Shown piece after piece: positions 13,271-25,094 of a stretch of 64,000 nt of DNA (positions are counted from its first letter, which is position 1; every line of letters begins with the position of its first letter). The notes under the pieces were generated by a model, which was given only the letters and a program-made list of their open reading frames with translations, ran no database searches and was not told the DNA's origin. Source of the DNA: Rotaria sordida (lineage: Eukaryota; Rotifera; Eurotatoria; Philodinida; Philodinidae); NCBI GenBank assembly GCA_905250125.1, contig CAJNOL010000196.1, forward strand, positions 144,818-208,817, given 5' to 3'. Both the position numbers and the translations under genes were made by a program.

Positions 13271-13784
13271 TCTAGTTTCTATATTTAAAAAAATTGGAAA
13301 AAAATGAATGGAAAAGAAATCAAAAATGCATTTTCCAAGGATGATTTGATGATCAGGATGTGTTCGCTGTGCTCGAGTTTCTGGTTTAGCGAACGGGTGC
13401 AATTCAAAACGCACATATATAAGGTTGCTGACAACTCCGCAAGCTATCAGAATATATAATTACTTGGGTAAGAATATTAATCTATAGTAATGACTTGTCA
13501 AAAATATCAAATCTAACTGCTTTCTTTCCAAGAGAATATCTACATATACAGATATAATAAAGATGCAAATACGTATATTCTCAGTTTCGAAAAAATAGCA
13601 AAGTGGCAACACAGTGACATGTCAGAAAAAAAAAGAACGTTCTTCTATCCTATTTAACTGTTAGACGGAAGTCAAATACAAATAAGATTTGTATTTTAGA
13701 TGTGTCGTCTCTGAGAGAATGTCAAGAATAAAAACTGGCGTATGTAATATCTATAAGATGATATGACAGATCATGAACACACGC

Positions 13785-13998
13785 ACATATATATATATGT
13801 CGTGTCGAAGTTACACTCTTTGTCGAAGTTGTAACTTTGGCAAAAATTTTGTCGAAGTTACAACTTCGACGGACATTTTTGTCGAAGTTATAACTTCGAC
13901 AATATAATGTTTGTCGAAGTTGTTAACAACTTCGACAAAATTTTTGCCGAAGTTACAACTTCGGCAAAGAGTGTAACTTCGGCACGACATATATATAT
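13785..13998. repeat. Nested palindrome array built from GTCGAAGTT units
   Basis: Inside outer TATATATATGTCGTG inverted ends lie at least four units, each itself a palindrome of the form GTCGAAGTT-x-AACTTCGAC, separated by TTTTTGTC or CAAAAATTTT spacers. The whole array is also a larger inverted repeat (ACACTCTTTG...CAAAGAGTGT). Two symmetry levels are therefore superimposed in ~214 bp. No coding potential; likely an inserted element or hairpin-amplified repeat. Confidence 0.8.
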
Positions 13999-16418
13999 AA
14001 CATTCGGAAACATTTTAGCAGTTAGAAAAAATATCAGACTGACGGGTCATTCTGATAATTATATTCTATTTTTGTACAATTGTTCTTATTTATTGATTCA
14101 GTAAAAAAATCTCTTATTGATACAATAATATGAATAGAATTAGTTAAAGTTTAGAAAAAAAAAGAAACTCGAGACAAATACTAATGATGTGAATGTCAAC
14201 AAAAGAGAGGGAAAATGCGAAGAGATATTGACATTTGTCAAAATCAGACATACAGTATTCTTTATTTATAATCGAACTATCAAATATATGCAATTCTAAA
14301 TGTGTTATTGTTTATAAGAAAGTTGACTTCTCTTTCTACTTCATCGAACATAAGATACAGATTTTTCTGTTTTAATCTGTGAAGCAGAATATAAGATGTT
14401 TATTGAAGAATTTCTCTATTAATGTTTGTTTCTTCCCATATATTTCATTACAAAATATAAACAAATGAAACTTAATCGAAATAATTGATTGTTATTTGAG
14501 CTGTATGTCATTAACAATTTGTGCATTGATTTAAATAAACTACATTAAGAAAGAAAAAAGTAAAAATAAAAACTACACAGTTGAATCGATAAGAATAACA
14601 GTACGAATGATAGAAAAAGAAGAATATTACAACAGCAAGTAGTTACGAAAAACCTGTCATTTGTAATCTTCTTGCATTGATTGATACACTATAATTAAGA
14701 TATTCTTTTCATTAGAGGATATATTAATATAAAGTGAAAGATAATTATATGATGAAAATTTTCCTATTGATAATGAAAAACAATTTTAATTTTTTCAAAT
14801 TCAATTATTTAATTTATAACAATTATGCTTTTCGAACATTGTCATCAAATTATATGAATAGTTGAATGATGAATAGCATTTCAAATATGTTATTCTTATC
14901 CCTACTAATTCAATTGGGTAATTTTGAAAAGAAATTCAACTTATTATGTGATGATAATGATAGAACTTTATTTTTATATGATGAGATAGATAATGACATA
15001 ATGAAAAGTTGTTTTTTACATAGATGTCTCAATTTCATTACAGTCGATATCGAGAGCTAAAGGTCATAATACCGTGCAAAATAATCAGCTAACGCATATC
15101 CCACTTCTGCATACAAAGTTTTACTTAATGAATTAATGATTTCGTTATTCAAAATATACACAATATATCTTTAAAGTTGAGAAAAATGGAGTTAATTTGC
15201 CGTAAGCATCTCGTTATCCAATATATGTAATATAACGGCGAACAAAAGTTTAGAGCATTTGTGATGTAGCTGAAAGAATTCTCTATCAGGCTTAATAAAC
15301 TCGAAGATAAATGCTCTAAACTTATTATCCGTCACTATATGTTTTTGTTTTTGAGTATAATAATTATTAAAAAAATTTCAGTTGAAGTTTTACATTAATC
15401 AGTTTATTTATATTCAAAACGATGTATTCAAAATAAACTAAATAGTCTCTCTTGATCCGTTGTAGTGTGAGTACAGAGAAGAATAACATGTAAAATTATT
15501 TCACATTTGTATTCACAATAGTTGTATTCATAGCTGTACTATTTACATGTATTTTATTTTTCTTGTAATGGAGGTTTTTTGTGAAATAATACGAAACTTT
15601 ACTTATTTCAGATATTTAATTAATAAACTATAAACTAATCATAAAACAGAGAAGGATGATAGACATCATCTTTCTATCATGGATAGAAATAAGGAACGAT
15701 ATGGTCTTTGTATATATTTTCAATTATATCATATTAGTTAATCAGTCTTCCGCTTCTTGAATAAAGACAAATACCAGATATATGTCACAGTATACAGATA
15801 GAATAAAACAGATTTCTAGTGTACTCTGTGTCAGTCTGTCCATATTAACCATTAGAATAGGAAGATCTCATGAGAAATCAATTGCATCCTATTGCTTCAT
15901 TAGTGTGCCGCCTAAGATATGAATGAAGAGAAGTTTCTGGAACTCAAATTCTTCGATTCTGAGAATGTATAGTTCACTTTTGGGTAACGAAAGATATTGT
16001 TCTTCCGAGTAACTTGCTTTTTATCTTAGTGAACAGTTCAATTGAATATCTGTTTGAGTATATTAACTTCGAGATATGGATACACCTCGTATCGGTATTA
16101 TGACATCACTCTGTTTTCATATCTTCTCAAAAATATATGGAAATCAAATAAAAATAATTTTACTTGCATATCATATGATATATGTTTTCTTTTGTAAAGT
16201 GATGATTAATTGTTAATAAAAGTGACGGCAGTAATATAAATAGTATCTAATGAAATGACATAGACAATCTTAGATGATGAAAAGATAACTTGAATAATTG
16301 TTGACATCTATCAATGAAAAGATGATATATTCGAACAAAAAGTTTTGCTTCATTTATATTTATTCTGGATTAATCTTGATAAAACTGATGACTATATGGA
16401 AAAAAAATGAATAGCACA

Positions 16419-16492
16419 GCTCTTGTGGCGCAATTGGTTAGCGCGTTCGGCTGTTAACCGGAAGGCTGGTGGTTCGAGCCCACCCAGGAGCG
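16419..16492 (+). tRNA. tRNA-Asn (anticodon GTT), copy 1
   Basis: 74 nt. The acceptor stem GCTCTTG pairs with CAGGAGC, followed by discriminator G. The D-arm contains the A box TGGCGCAATTGG, the anticodon loop reads CTGTTAA (GTT), and the T-arm B box is GGTTCGAGCCC. Flanked upstream by ATGAATAGCAC and downstream by TAAAT and a long T run that should serve as the Pol III terminator. No intron. Decodes AAC/AAT. Confidence 0.96.
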
Positions 16493-19400
16493 TAAATTTT
16501 TTTTTTGGGCTTTTCTTTATTTTTATGGTAGAATAGTAATGATTTAAAAGAATCTCTAATTTATGTTCATAATTCTACTTTATTGATAACTATAGAATAA
16601 AATTTTTTCTAATATGATTATTACCGATCGAAATTGCTTACTCATCATTGAAAAATTTTTCAGTTTCTGTTAAAAGTTGACAAAATACTAAGAATATAAC
16701 GGATGTATCAGAATAAATGTCCATCTAAATGTTTTTTTAAGCAGAAATATTAGACAAATAATACTGCAAGGCTTCACAATGACCAATTTTTAAGAGTTGT
16801 TTTTTCAGAACAATGCAACATTTTTTTTCCTAGTTTTGTACATATATAACAACATGACAGAGTGCATTTAGGAGTATGATTAACAAGGGAATCCATCCGA
16901 CTGATAATCTCTGTTGAAGCTCATAGGTAAGACTTTCAGTGCAGATAAAAATCCTCAAAGAATTCGTGACAAAATCGCGACTAAGAGTTTCGGTCTTCAA
17001 TTCTCTTCAACAAAAGTTCTCATGGCTCTTTGGAGGATGATTTAATTCCTTGTTCTGGTTTTTCTCGTGATACTCTGCAATAGGCTGAAAGTTCAGTAAC
17101 TCGAGATGAAAGAATATTATCAGTCAGATGGGTTCCTTTGTAAGTACATTCTTCTTGTGATGCACAGTGAAGTTCACTCCAATTAAGTGTTTTTATTTTT
17201 GACGAAAACATATTAAAACTGAACCAAAAATATGTAAAGCTTTGCTTGTTTTGCGCAATGTAGCTGAATAAAACGTCCTATTCAAATTTTGACATTCAGT
17301 CTGATGCATCATTCATTTCTATTGAAATTAAAATAAAGTTGAGTTATATTCACTCGATTTTTTTTTCTTCTGAGAATGCTCATCATGATATGTCTTACAA
17401 AAGCTTTTCAATGGACGAATATTGAGAGAATGGATACTTTTTGATTGAGATTTTAGCTGTATTTAGCTAATAACTTATGTTTCTCTCGATCGATTTGAAT
17501 AATATTTTTATATGTTATTCCTCTTTGAACATTCGACTGTGACACAAAATTTCAGGTCTCTAGTTCATACTGTCGCTGAGTTATACGAGATACATTACAA
17601 AAATAAAACTTTATTTGTTTTTTTGCTGACATGTATAAAGAAATAAAAATTTTTCGACTATGAAAGAGCACAAAGAAAACGATATAATTAGTCTATTTTG
17701 TACAGCATTTGATGCTTTATCAAAATATATAACTGATTTAAATATCATTTCTTAGTCGTTTCTTCGTTCGACGTCCATAATGTTTAACAGATACTTATGT
17801 ATTTTCGTGTAGAGTGACACGAACTTAATTCTAGCTCTGTCTCTGTCATAGATCTAGTGGTGCATAGGCTATACAAAAAGAAAGAGAATCCTTTCAATAA
17901 CAAACTGATGAAAAAATAAAGATTGTCCATTGTATAACTCTTCAATGAGATGTTCAATTTGGTTCAAATTTACATAGTAGTTTTAAAACAGAAAGCTCTA
18001 TTGATAATCAAAATTTCAGCTCCTGATCTTGTACTACAGTGCACATCAAAAGTCTTTCACCACTTTTTTATTTTAGCTCGCGTTTCAGAACTACATGACA
18101 CAGATTCAATTTTGTTGTTTTCTTCGGATAACGAAGCTCAAGTACTATATTTATATGTATATTTAAAATTAATAACCCTTTAATGTGAAATACAGAAAAA
18201 AACAAACTTCAGTACTAAGTATTATCGTTATGAGTTTTAGTAAGATGCGAGTAATGCAAAAATCCAGTAAGATTCTTTTGATATTTTTACATGGTTCGAT
18301 AGATCTCAACGAGCTCTACAAAACTGTCTGTACTGAAATCTTTTTAAACCCTTTTTCAGGACAAAAATTTACGAAATCTCGCATGTTTTATCTGTTTTAT
18401 ATGAAAAATCCACAGCTCTTTTTCATACAAAAAAAATATATATAAAAATGTGAGTCTTCTGTAGATTTTCGTCCTGAAAAAGGAGTTTTAAAAGTTTCAA
18501 TATAGACAGTTTTGTAGAGCTCGTCGAAATCTATCGAACCATGTAAAAATATCATAAAGAATCTTACTCGATTTTTGCATTACTTGCATCCTACTAAAAC
18601 TCATAACGATAATACTTAGTACTGAAGTTTGTTTTTTTTCTGTATTTTATATTCAAGGATTATTAGTTTCAAACATACACATGCATATAGTACTTGAGCT
18701 TCGTTATCTGAAGAAAAAAACAAAATTGAATCTGTGTCATGTAGTTCTGAAACGCGAGCTAAAACAAAAAAGTGATGAGAGACTTTTGACGTCACTGTAT
18801 TCAGAACAAATTTACTTTTTTTTCGGATACAATTTAAAGGAACAGCATACGGCAAGTTAATTCGAGTGTATTGTAGCTTCTTTTTTTGACTTTCTACCCT
18901 TTCATACAGAGCTGAAAAATGACTCGAACCTTTTCAATGAGTTATAACTCTCAATTTATGATTATCATTTAAATCCTTAAAGTACGAACAAAATTTATAG
19001 TCACTTTTTTCTTCAGCGTACAGCTGTTCATTAAAAATAAATGACATCTCCAAGTCTTTAAAACGGCAATATTGTTTTCCCATTATGTAGATTTACTCTT
19101 AGATATTTAAAAATTCGTTATATTTCAATGAATTAGAAATTCAATCTCTAAGAAAAAAATATTATCCAAGTCATCAGTGTGAACTATAAAATTTCATTAG
19201 TCGGATAATATTGTCGTTGTTTTTTTCTCGAAAAAAAAGTACTCTTCTCTTATGTTTGATTATTGATGTTTTCATCATTACAATCACGAGGGGAAGATAT
19301 TACATAGAAACTCTTCTTAAGACTGAAAAAAAAATTCTATAATTTTGGACGAGTCATTAGTTTTATTGTTCATTATGGTTTCCTATGAGAAAACTGGTAA

Positions 19401-19562
19401 CTTGTTTTATATTTTTCTCTCTTTCGTACACATTTTGTTTCACACGTATTTTATGATGCTATCGTACGACAAGAAACACATCATAATTTTCTTTTTTTCT
19501 TAAATTAGTAAATCCTCATCGATATAGATTTCACTGATTCTAGAAAACAAGTGAATAGTACA
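16493..19562. other. Spacer between tRNA-Asn copies 1 and 2
   Basis: Three kilobases without a gene I can support. The middle is occupied by a 770 bp foldback (18034-18803). A 63-codon minus-strand frame at 17020-17211 shows no domain. The rest is AT-rich sequence. Confidence 0.5.
18034..18803. mobile_element. Foldback element (770 bp)
   Basis: Arms of ~370 bp are centred near 18416. The arms contain GCTCGCGTTTCAGAACTACA on both strands, so each arm shows a similar false open frame (about 77-79 codons) reading towards the loop. A further diverged piece of the same arm lies at about 19890-19970 (TTTTTACATGG and following). Non-autonomous, no transposase. Confidence 0.8.
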
Positions 19563-19636
19563 GCTCTTGTGGCGCAATTGGTTAGCGCGTTCGGCTGTTA
19601 ACCGGAAGGCTGGTGGTTCGAGCCCACCCAGGAGCG
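19563..19636 (+). tRNA. tRNA-Asn (anticodon GTT), copy 2
   Basis: Identical to copy 1 over all 74 nt, with A and B boxes intact. The upstream flank GTGAATAGTAC differs at two sites from copy 1 and the downstream TAAATTTTT begins a T-rich terminator. The flank similarity indicates duplication of a cassette somewhat larger than the tRNA itself. Confidence 0.96.
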
Positions 19637-20051
19637 TAAATTTTTGATTTTTTAATACGAAAAAAAGAAGAAGCTATAACAATATTATCTTTATTCATCA
19701 TGTGCAAATCACAGAATAGAAAGAAATGAAAGAAAATAACTTTTGAAATATTTTCTTCCATTCTGCCACTCTAATAAAATCATTAGATACGTATATTCTA
19801 TATTCTTTTGTTTGATTCTTTCTAATTGAATCGGTAAATGTTTTCGTTTTCTGCTATTCTGAAAAGACTATTTAAACTTAGTTTTTGAGATTTTTACATG
19901 GTTTAGTAAAGCTCTCTAACAAAATCTCTATATTAATATTTTTGAAATTCCTTTTTCCGAAAAGTTCGCATTGTTTTCTACGTAAGAGAAGTACTCAATT
20001 TTTGAATAAATTTAACTTTTTTCTTTCATATTAAAAAAAAACAAAATTTTA
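19637..20051. other. Spacer between tRNA-Asn copies 2 and 3
   Basis: 415 bp of AT-rich DNA. The portion near 19890-19970 resembles an arm of the 18034-18803 foldback. Nothing else is recognisable. Confidence 0.5.
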
Positions 20052-20125
20052 CGCTCCTGGGTGGGCTCGAACCACCAGCCTTCCGGTTAACAGCCGAACG
20101 CGCTAACCAATTGCGCCACAAGAGC
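20052..20125 (-). tRNA. tRNA-Asn (anticodon GTT), copy 3, opposite strand
   Basis: Same 74 nt sequence as copies 1 and 2 but on the minus strand, converging on copy 2. Upstream (minus strand) is ATGAATAGCAC followed by G at the base just before the acceptor stem; downstream is TAAAATTTTG and a T run. Copies 2 and 3 are tail-to-tail about 415 bp apart. Confidence 0.96.
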
Positions 20126-22942
20126 CGTGCTATTCATATGTTTTCTAAAATCAGTAAAACTTTTCTCTATCAAGATTTACTCTTTTCAATATGAATATTA
20201 ACAGGTAACTTGCTCATTTGAATATGTACATTTTTCGGTGTCATTTTTTTGAATAGTTTGTGTTTGAGAATATTTTTCGAAGTAATTCAATGACCGAAAG
20301 TAGACTACATGAAAGTGATCTGATCAAAATAAAGTGTCTCATGCTTGATCGATGTTACGATTTTGTTTTAGTATCAATCAATTTATCATTTAGTGTTCTT
20401 GTCTCTAAAGAATACTAAATAAAACGTCAAATTGTTATTTGTTTTAATTGAAGAAAGATTCTATATTTTGATAACATCGAACACTGCAAGAATATATTAT
20501 CTTCTATTGTAACAAGATAATAGCATCATTTAGATAGTTATGATAAATCTCTTACATTGTAATTGTTTCAAATAATGTTCAATTTTTTTTTTTTATTGTA
20601 GATAGGAACATCTATAAATTATCATGCATTAGAGAATAATCTTTTCATTTGGAAATAGCTAAGATCTTCTTAATTTCTGTGATCATTATTAACAGTAAAT
20701 GTTGATCATTCAACAAGTTTAGTTATCTTTTCTTGGATTGCTCATGAGATATAAATGTTTCATTTTCTTTTTTAACCAAAATGCAGTCTTGATTTTCTTT
20801 GATCTACAATATGAAATTAAAATGTTAGTTCCTGACGAATACTATTTTTACTTCAAAATTGCACCAGATCCTCGAGAAAATGTGTTTCTCTTATTTACAA
20901 AAAATATGAAGGTTAACTAAACAGTATATGATTCGAGAAATTCATTGAAAATAAAAATTCACTATTGAAACATATATAGAAAGATATACGGACAACGAAT
21001 TAAGGATCGTCCATTCTACCTTTTCGTCTATGATTAATGTCCGTTATAGGGCGTAGGTGGATGTGTAAACATTTTACTTAAACGAAGTCACACCCACACC
21101 CTCTTTCAAAGATTTTCGAACTTCGAAAACTTTTTTCGGTTTCCGAGATTGTTGCTATCAGAAACATTTTTTCGTCGATTCCCGAGAATATCTATTTTTT
21201 TAGAGTGAAGAGACAAAGCAACAGACGATGTGAGAACAATTATAAATATAACTGATTCTTATTCTGTTCCAACTGTATTGCATTGTTAAAACGACGTATC
21301 AATGCTGATGATAAAGTTCATTGTGAACATATTGAAGGCGAAACAACGAGTGCATTTTGCCCATCAATAAAAGCTTTGCCCACCTTTGCCCGTCATTTTG
21401 GCTTTGACTCAATAGAAGTTTGCCCAATGGTCTAAAAATCCTGGTTACGCCACTGATTCTACTCATTTCGAAACAATATTTTTCACTGTGACCAATCAAA
21501 ATCCAGTTCTTAAACTACTGTAATTTGATGATGGATCAAAACTTTTTTTTCAAAATGTAGATCACAAAATTCTGCATCGATTGATAAATGACTCGCATAG
21601 TTTGAACAAAATCGTTAGGTAAAAAAGTGCAAAAAAACTAAAAGTGTCTTAAATTTATGTCCACCACTTTAGCACTAAAGAGGTGAAAACAAATATTTAA
21701 GTGGATTCTAAAACTCTATTATACAGTCTCTCGTCACTATCAGAAAATTTCAGCGTTTCAAAGGAAATATTATTTAATTTCTTCTATCAAGACGATAAAA
21801 CTCAATAAGTAAGAAATATTAGAACTAAAAGTTAGCTTATTATTGTCGTCAGAAACCAAATAAGCTATCTTTGTAATTAGGGACAACTTTTTCTAACGAC
21901 GTTAAATATCTTTTTTCCAAGTTCTCTGTCTTGATAAATGAAGATTCCTTTCCCACAAATTTTTAGATTATGAGAGAGTTAGATACACTCAAAAAAAAAA
22001 ATGTTCGAGACATTCCCCTCTATTTCTAAAAGAAGATATGAAAATTCTTCTTTCTCTCCAAAAGTAATTTTTTGCTTGTATTTTATTAGAGCGTCATAAT
22101 TAGCGACAAAAAATTAGCTGGTCGTCGTAACTAAGAAAATTAGCCTTAATAACGACGAAGACAGTTCATTATCGTAGACTGTTGATCTATTCATTAATAT
22201 CTTTAAGAAGAAAGATCGTTGATATTCCATTTTAAAGAGGAGAATCCAACAATCTAATCATTTTACAGTGAATTTAATCGAATTCAATAAATAAAAAAAC
22301 TCATATAAGTAAATATTAAATTTCATGGTATTGTATCCAAATCTCAAAGAAAAAAAAAAACTTTGAAGAGAATAATTTCGAAAAATTTCTATGCCGAAAA
22401 AAAAAACTAGTTATCAAAGGAAAAAGTTTCAAGAAAGTCAAATATCACTGAACAAAAACCATTGCAGATAGCTAGCAGCTTATGATAGATATAATTATAA
22501 TTATAAAATACTATACAAATAAAGTTGAAATTTTATTTTAAAAATTTATAATCATAAATTAATGAAATGAAAAGATCGCATGAAGAATAACCAGGTAATA
22601 TGACTTCGTCGTGACAAAGAGAAAAAATTTTTCAAGAAAACCATTGAGATTTATTTTATTCTGATGAAAATCTAATTCGAGTAAATGAATTCATTGTTAA
22701 AAAACAACATCTTTTGCATACAAAATGCAAAAGTGAATACGAAAAAACAAAAAAAAAAGTAAACAACATTAGCTACAAAAAACAAAAGAAAAATATCATT
22801 TAAACAATTATCCAATCATTCATCGTCAATTTGAGTTATACAACAATGTATCATTATTTTCATTGACGATATAGGTCAAACAAGACATATAAGTATGTCT
22901 ATGTTTAGAAAGTAAATAGAATAGATATAGGTATAGATAAAC
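20126..22942. other. Non-coding stretch upstream of the F-box gene
   Basis: No supported gene. Near 21300-21460 the minus strand reads CAGTGGCGTAACCAGG followed by repeated GGGCAAA motifs. That end sequence is typical of a dispersed repeat, so this looks like a truncated transposon fragment. The rest is AT-rich. The last ~100 bp presumably hold the F-box gene promoter; no clear TATA box is visible. Confidence 0.45.
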
Positions 22943-24822
22943 ATGAAATATTCATTTATTCAATTGAATAATTTACCTGACGAAATTCTTCTAATTATTC
23001 TGAAAAATTTGCACAATGTCGAAGTACTTGATTCTTTAATTGGTGTTAATAAACGACTCAATACAATTGCATATGATTCAATTTTTACAAATCATTTAAC
23101 ATTATATTTCATGGATAAACGTATCTCTTCATTACCTGATCCAATGCTTGATCGATTTTGTTTACAAATTTTACCTGAAATTCATCATAAAATCAAATGG
23201 CTTAATCTTGAATCAACATCTATGGAACGTATTCTTCTTGCTATAAATTATCCTAACCTACATGGACTTGGTTTATATGGTATTGATGTAGAAAAAGCTA
23301 TATCTCTTTTTAATGGTAAGTCATTTTAATTGTAAATAAATAAGCAGTAGATAAAACTTCAAATAGAATTCATTTTATTTTATTTGTATAATTGAGTCGA
23401 ATAAAATCATTTAGAAATTCAAGTATGAATTTGTATGTTGTATTATTAGTTTGAAATAAATTGAAAAAAAGAAATCAATAATATGATTCGATCAATATTG
23501 AAAATAGTTAATTTGTTTGTTAAAACTGATTTTTTATTTAGATGATATTGTATTTACTCGTTTAAACAAAAGACAAATATCATCACTTGTTATTGATATT
23601 AGTAAAGATGAAAAACATATTTCAATTTTAAAAAAAGATGTCAATAAGATTATATTCACACAAATCTTTACTATGTTCAACAATTTACAATATTCAACTT
23701 TCGGTCCATCTTCAATGTGGCATCAACAATTTTCATTTGACATGCCATCTCCAAGTGTTATTTCTTCTAATTTGTTAGAATTGCGTATTCGTGTAACTTA
23801 TTTCACTGATTTGTTTTATTTACTTGATGGACGTTTTAATCAACTTCATATATTTCATGTTAATATTATGAGCATTGAACGTACCAGTTCAACAATTCAT
23901 ACAGGGGTTAACTATTTCTAATTAGTATCCAATAAATTCAATTTTCTTTTATCTTTTCTAGGAAAAATTACCTAATCTAAGATGTTTTTCGTTATATTCT
24001 GATACGGATATATATCGCTATGATGAATTAATTGTACCACTTCTACATCGAATGTTGAATTTAGAAAAACTTGATTTACAACTTGTGGTGTATCGTAATA
24101 AAGGATTCATTAATGGAAACGATTTCAAAGAAGATATTATCAATCATATGCCAAGATTAAATAAATTTACATTTAATATTCGTTTATTTAATCGTTGTCC
24201 TGATCAAATTAATATACCTTCAAATGAAAATATTCAATATACATTCAAAGATTTTAAAGATAATCAAATTATTTCTTGTGTTGATTATTTTCAAGAAAAA
24301 CAATATAGTTATTGTCATATTTATTCATATCCATATCGAATGAATTATTATGATAATATTTCAAATAATTTTCCAGGTGGATTATTTAAAAATGTTCATA
24401 CAGTATCGTTATTTGATGAACGTCCATTTGAATATGAATTTTTTCTTCAGATTGCTCAATCATTTCCATTTATGAAGAAATTAAATGTAAATAATAAAAA
24501 ACCGCAGAAGAATAAATTATATAGAAAATCGAAGAACGACAATCAAAATTTATCAATCATTAAATATCCGCATCTTACTCGACTTAGTCTTGTTCAAGCT
24601 CATGATGATTATGTGGAACAATTTCTACTTCATACAGAAGTGTTTTTGCCGAATACTGTTCATCTTATTGTCCTTTATGAAGTAATGAAAAAGATTACAG
24701 AAAATTTCACAAGACATGCAACACGAATCAATTGCGCAAAACTGGCTTCTTTAGATCTAATTGATAGATATAAATGTATTAAACCTGTAAAAGACTATTT
24801 TCCTCAGATAAATGAACGTTAA
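22943..24822 (+). CDS. F-box domain protein, 532 aa
   Basis: Three exons, 22943-23315, 23542-23906 and 23962-24822, joined in frame (phases 1 and 0) by introns of 226 and 55 bp. The F-box lies at residues ~8-50: LNNLPDEILLIILKNLHNVE and then VNKRLNTIAYD. F-box domains bind Skp1 and bring substrates to SCF ubiquitin ligases; the remainder would select the substrate. The rest is leucine-rich (LPNLRCFSLY, MLNLEKLDLQL, FPFMKKLNV, YPHLTRLSLV), consistent with degenerate leucine-rich repeats. This architecture belongs to a family greatly expanded in bdelloid rotifers (family knowledge). Substrate unknown. Codons end mostly in A/T like its neighbours. The intron 2 donor GTTAAC is weak but keeps the frame. 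Confidence 0.85.
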
Positions 24823-25094
24823 TTATTGAAATAAAACATGAAGAAAAACAGATTGAAAATATTATAATTGAGAGAAAAGAATAAAGGAAAATGTTAGTTC
24901 TCAAGCAATATTAGTGGACATATTGTTACAAATAAAAGTATACTCACTAACTTATGCATATGTTTTTGCAAAAAAATCATAAATAGAGAACATAAAAGAA
25001 AATATTGTACAAATACAATTTAAAAAAATAGAACTTTAACATTAACATATATGCAATAATTTAAACTACATGTAAGATATTCCATCATTCTTTT

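Larger units (their letters stand above)
9656..16418. other. Repeat-rich non-coding block
   Basis: No supported protein gene in 6.8 kb. It contains two ~540 bp near-perfect foldbacks, a palindrome cluster near 12.8-13.5 kb, the nested GTCGAAGTT array and a small hairpin element at 15246-15335 whose stems are AAGTTTAGAGCATTT and its complement. A 64-codon frame at 14866-15060 has no recognisable domain and I do not call it a gene. Confidence 0.55.

Noticed and set aside
17950-18855. Pair of ~77-codon frames as genes
   Set aside because: They are the two arms of the 18034-18803 foldback and so resemble each other automatically.
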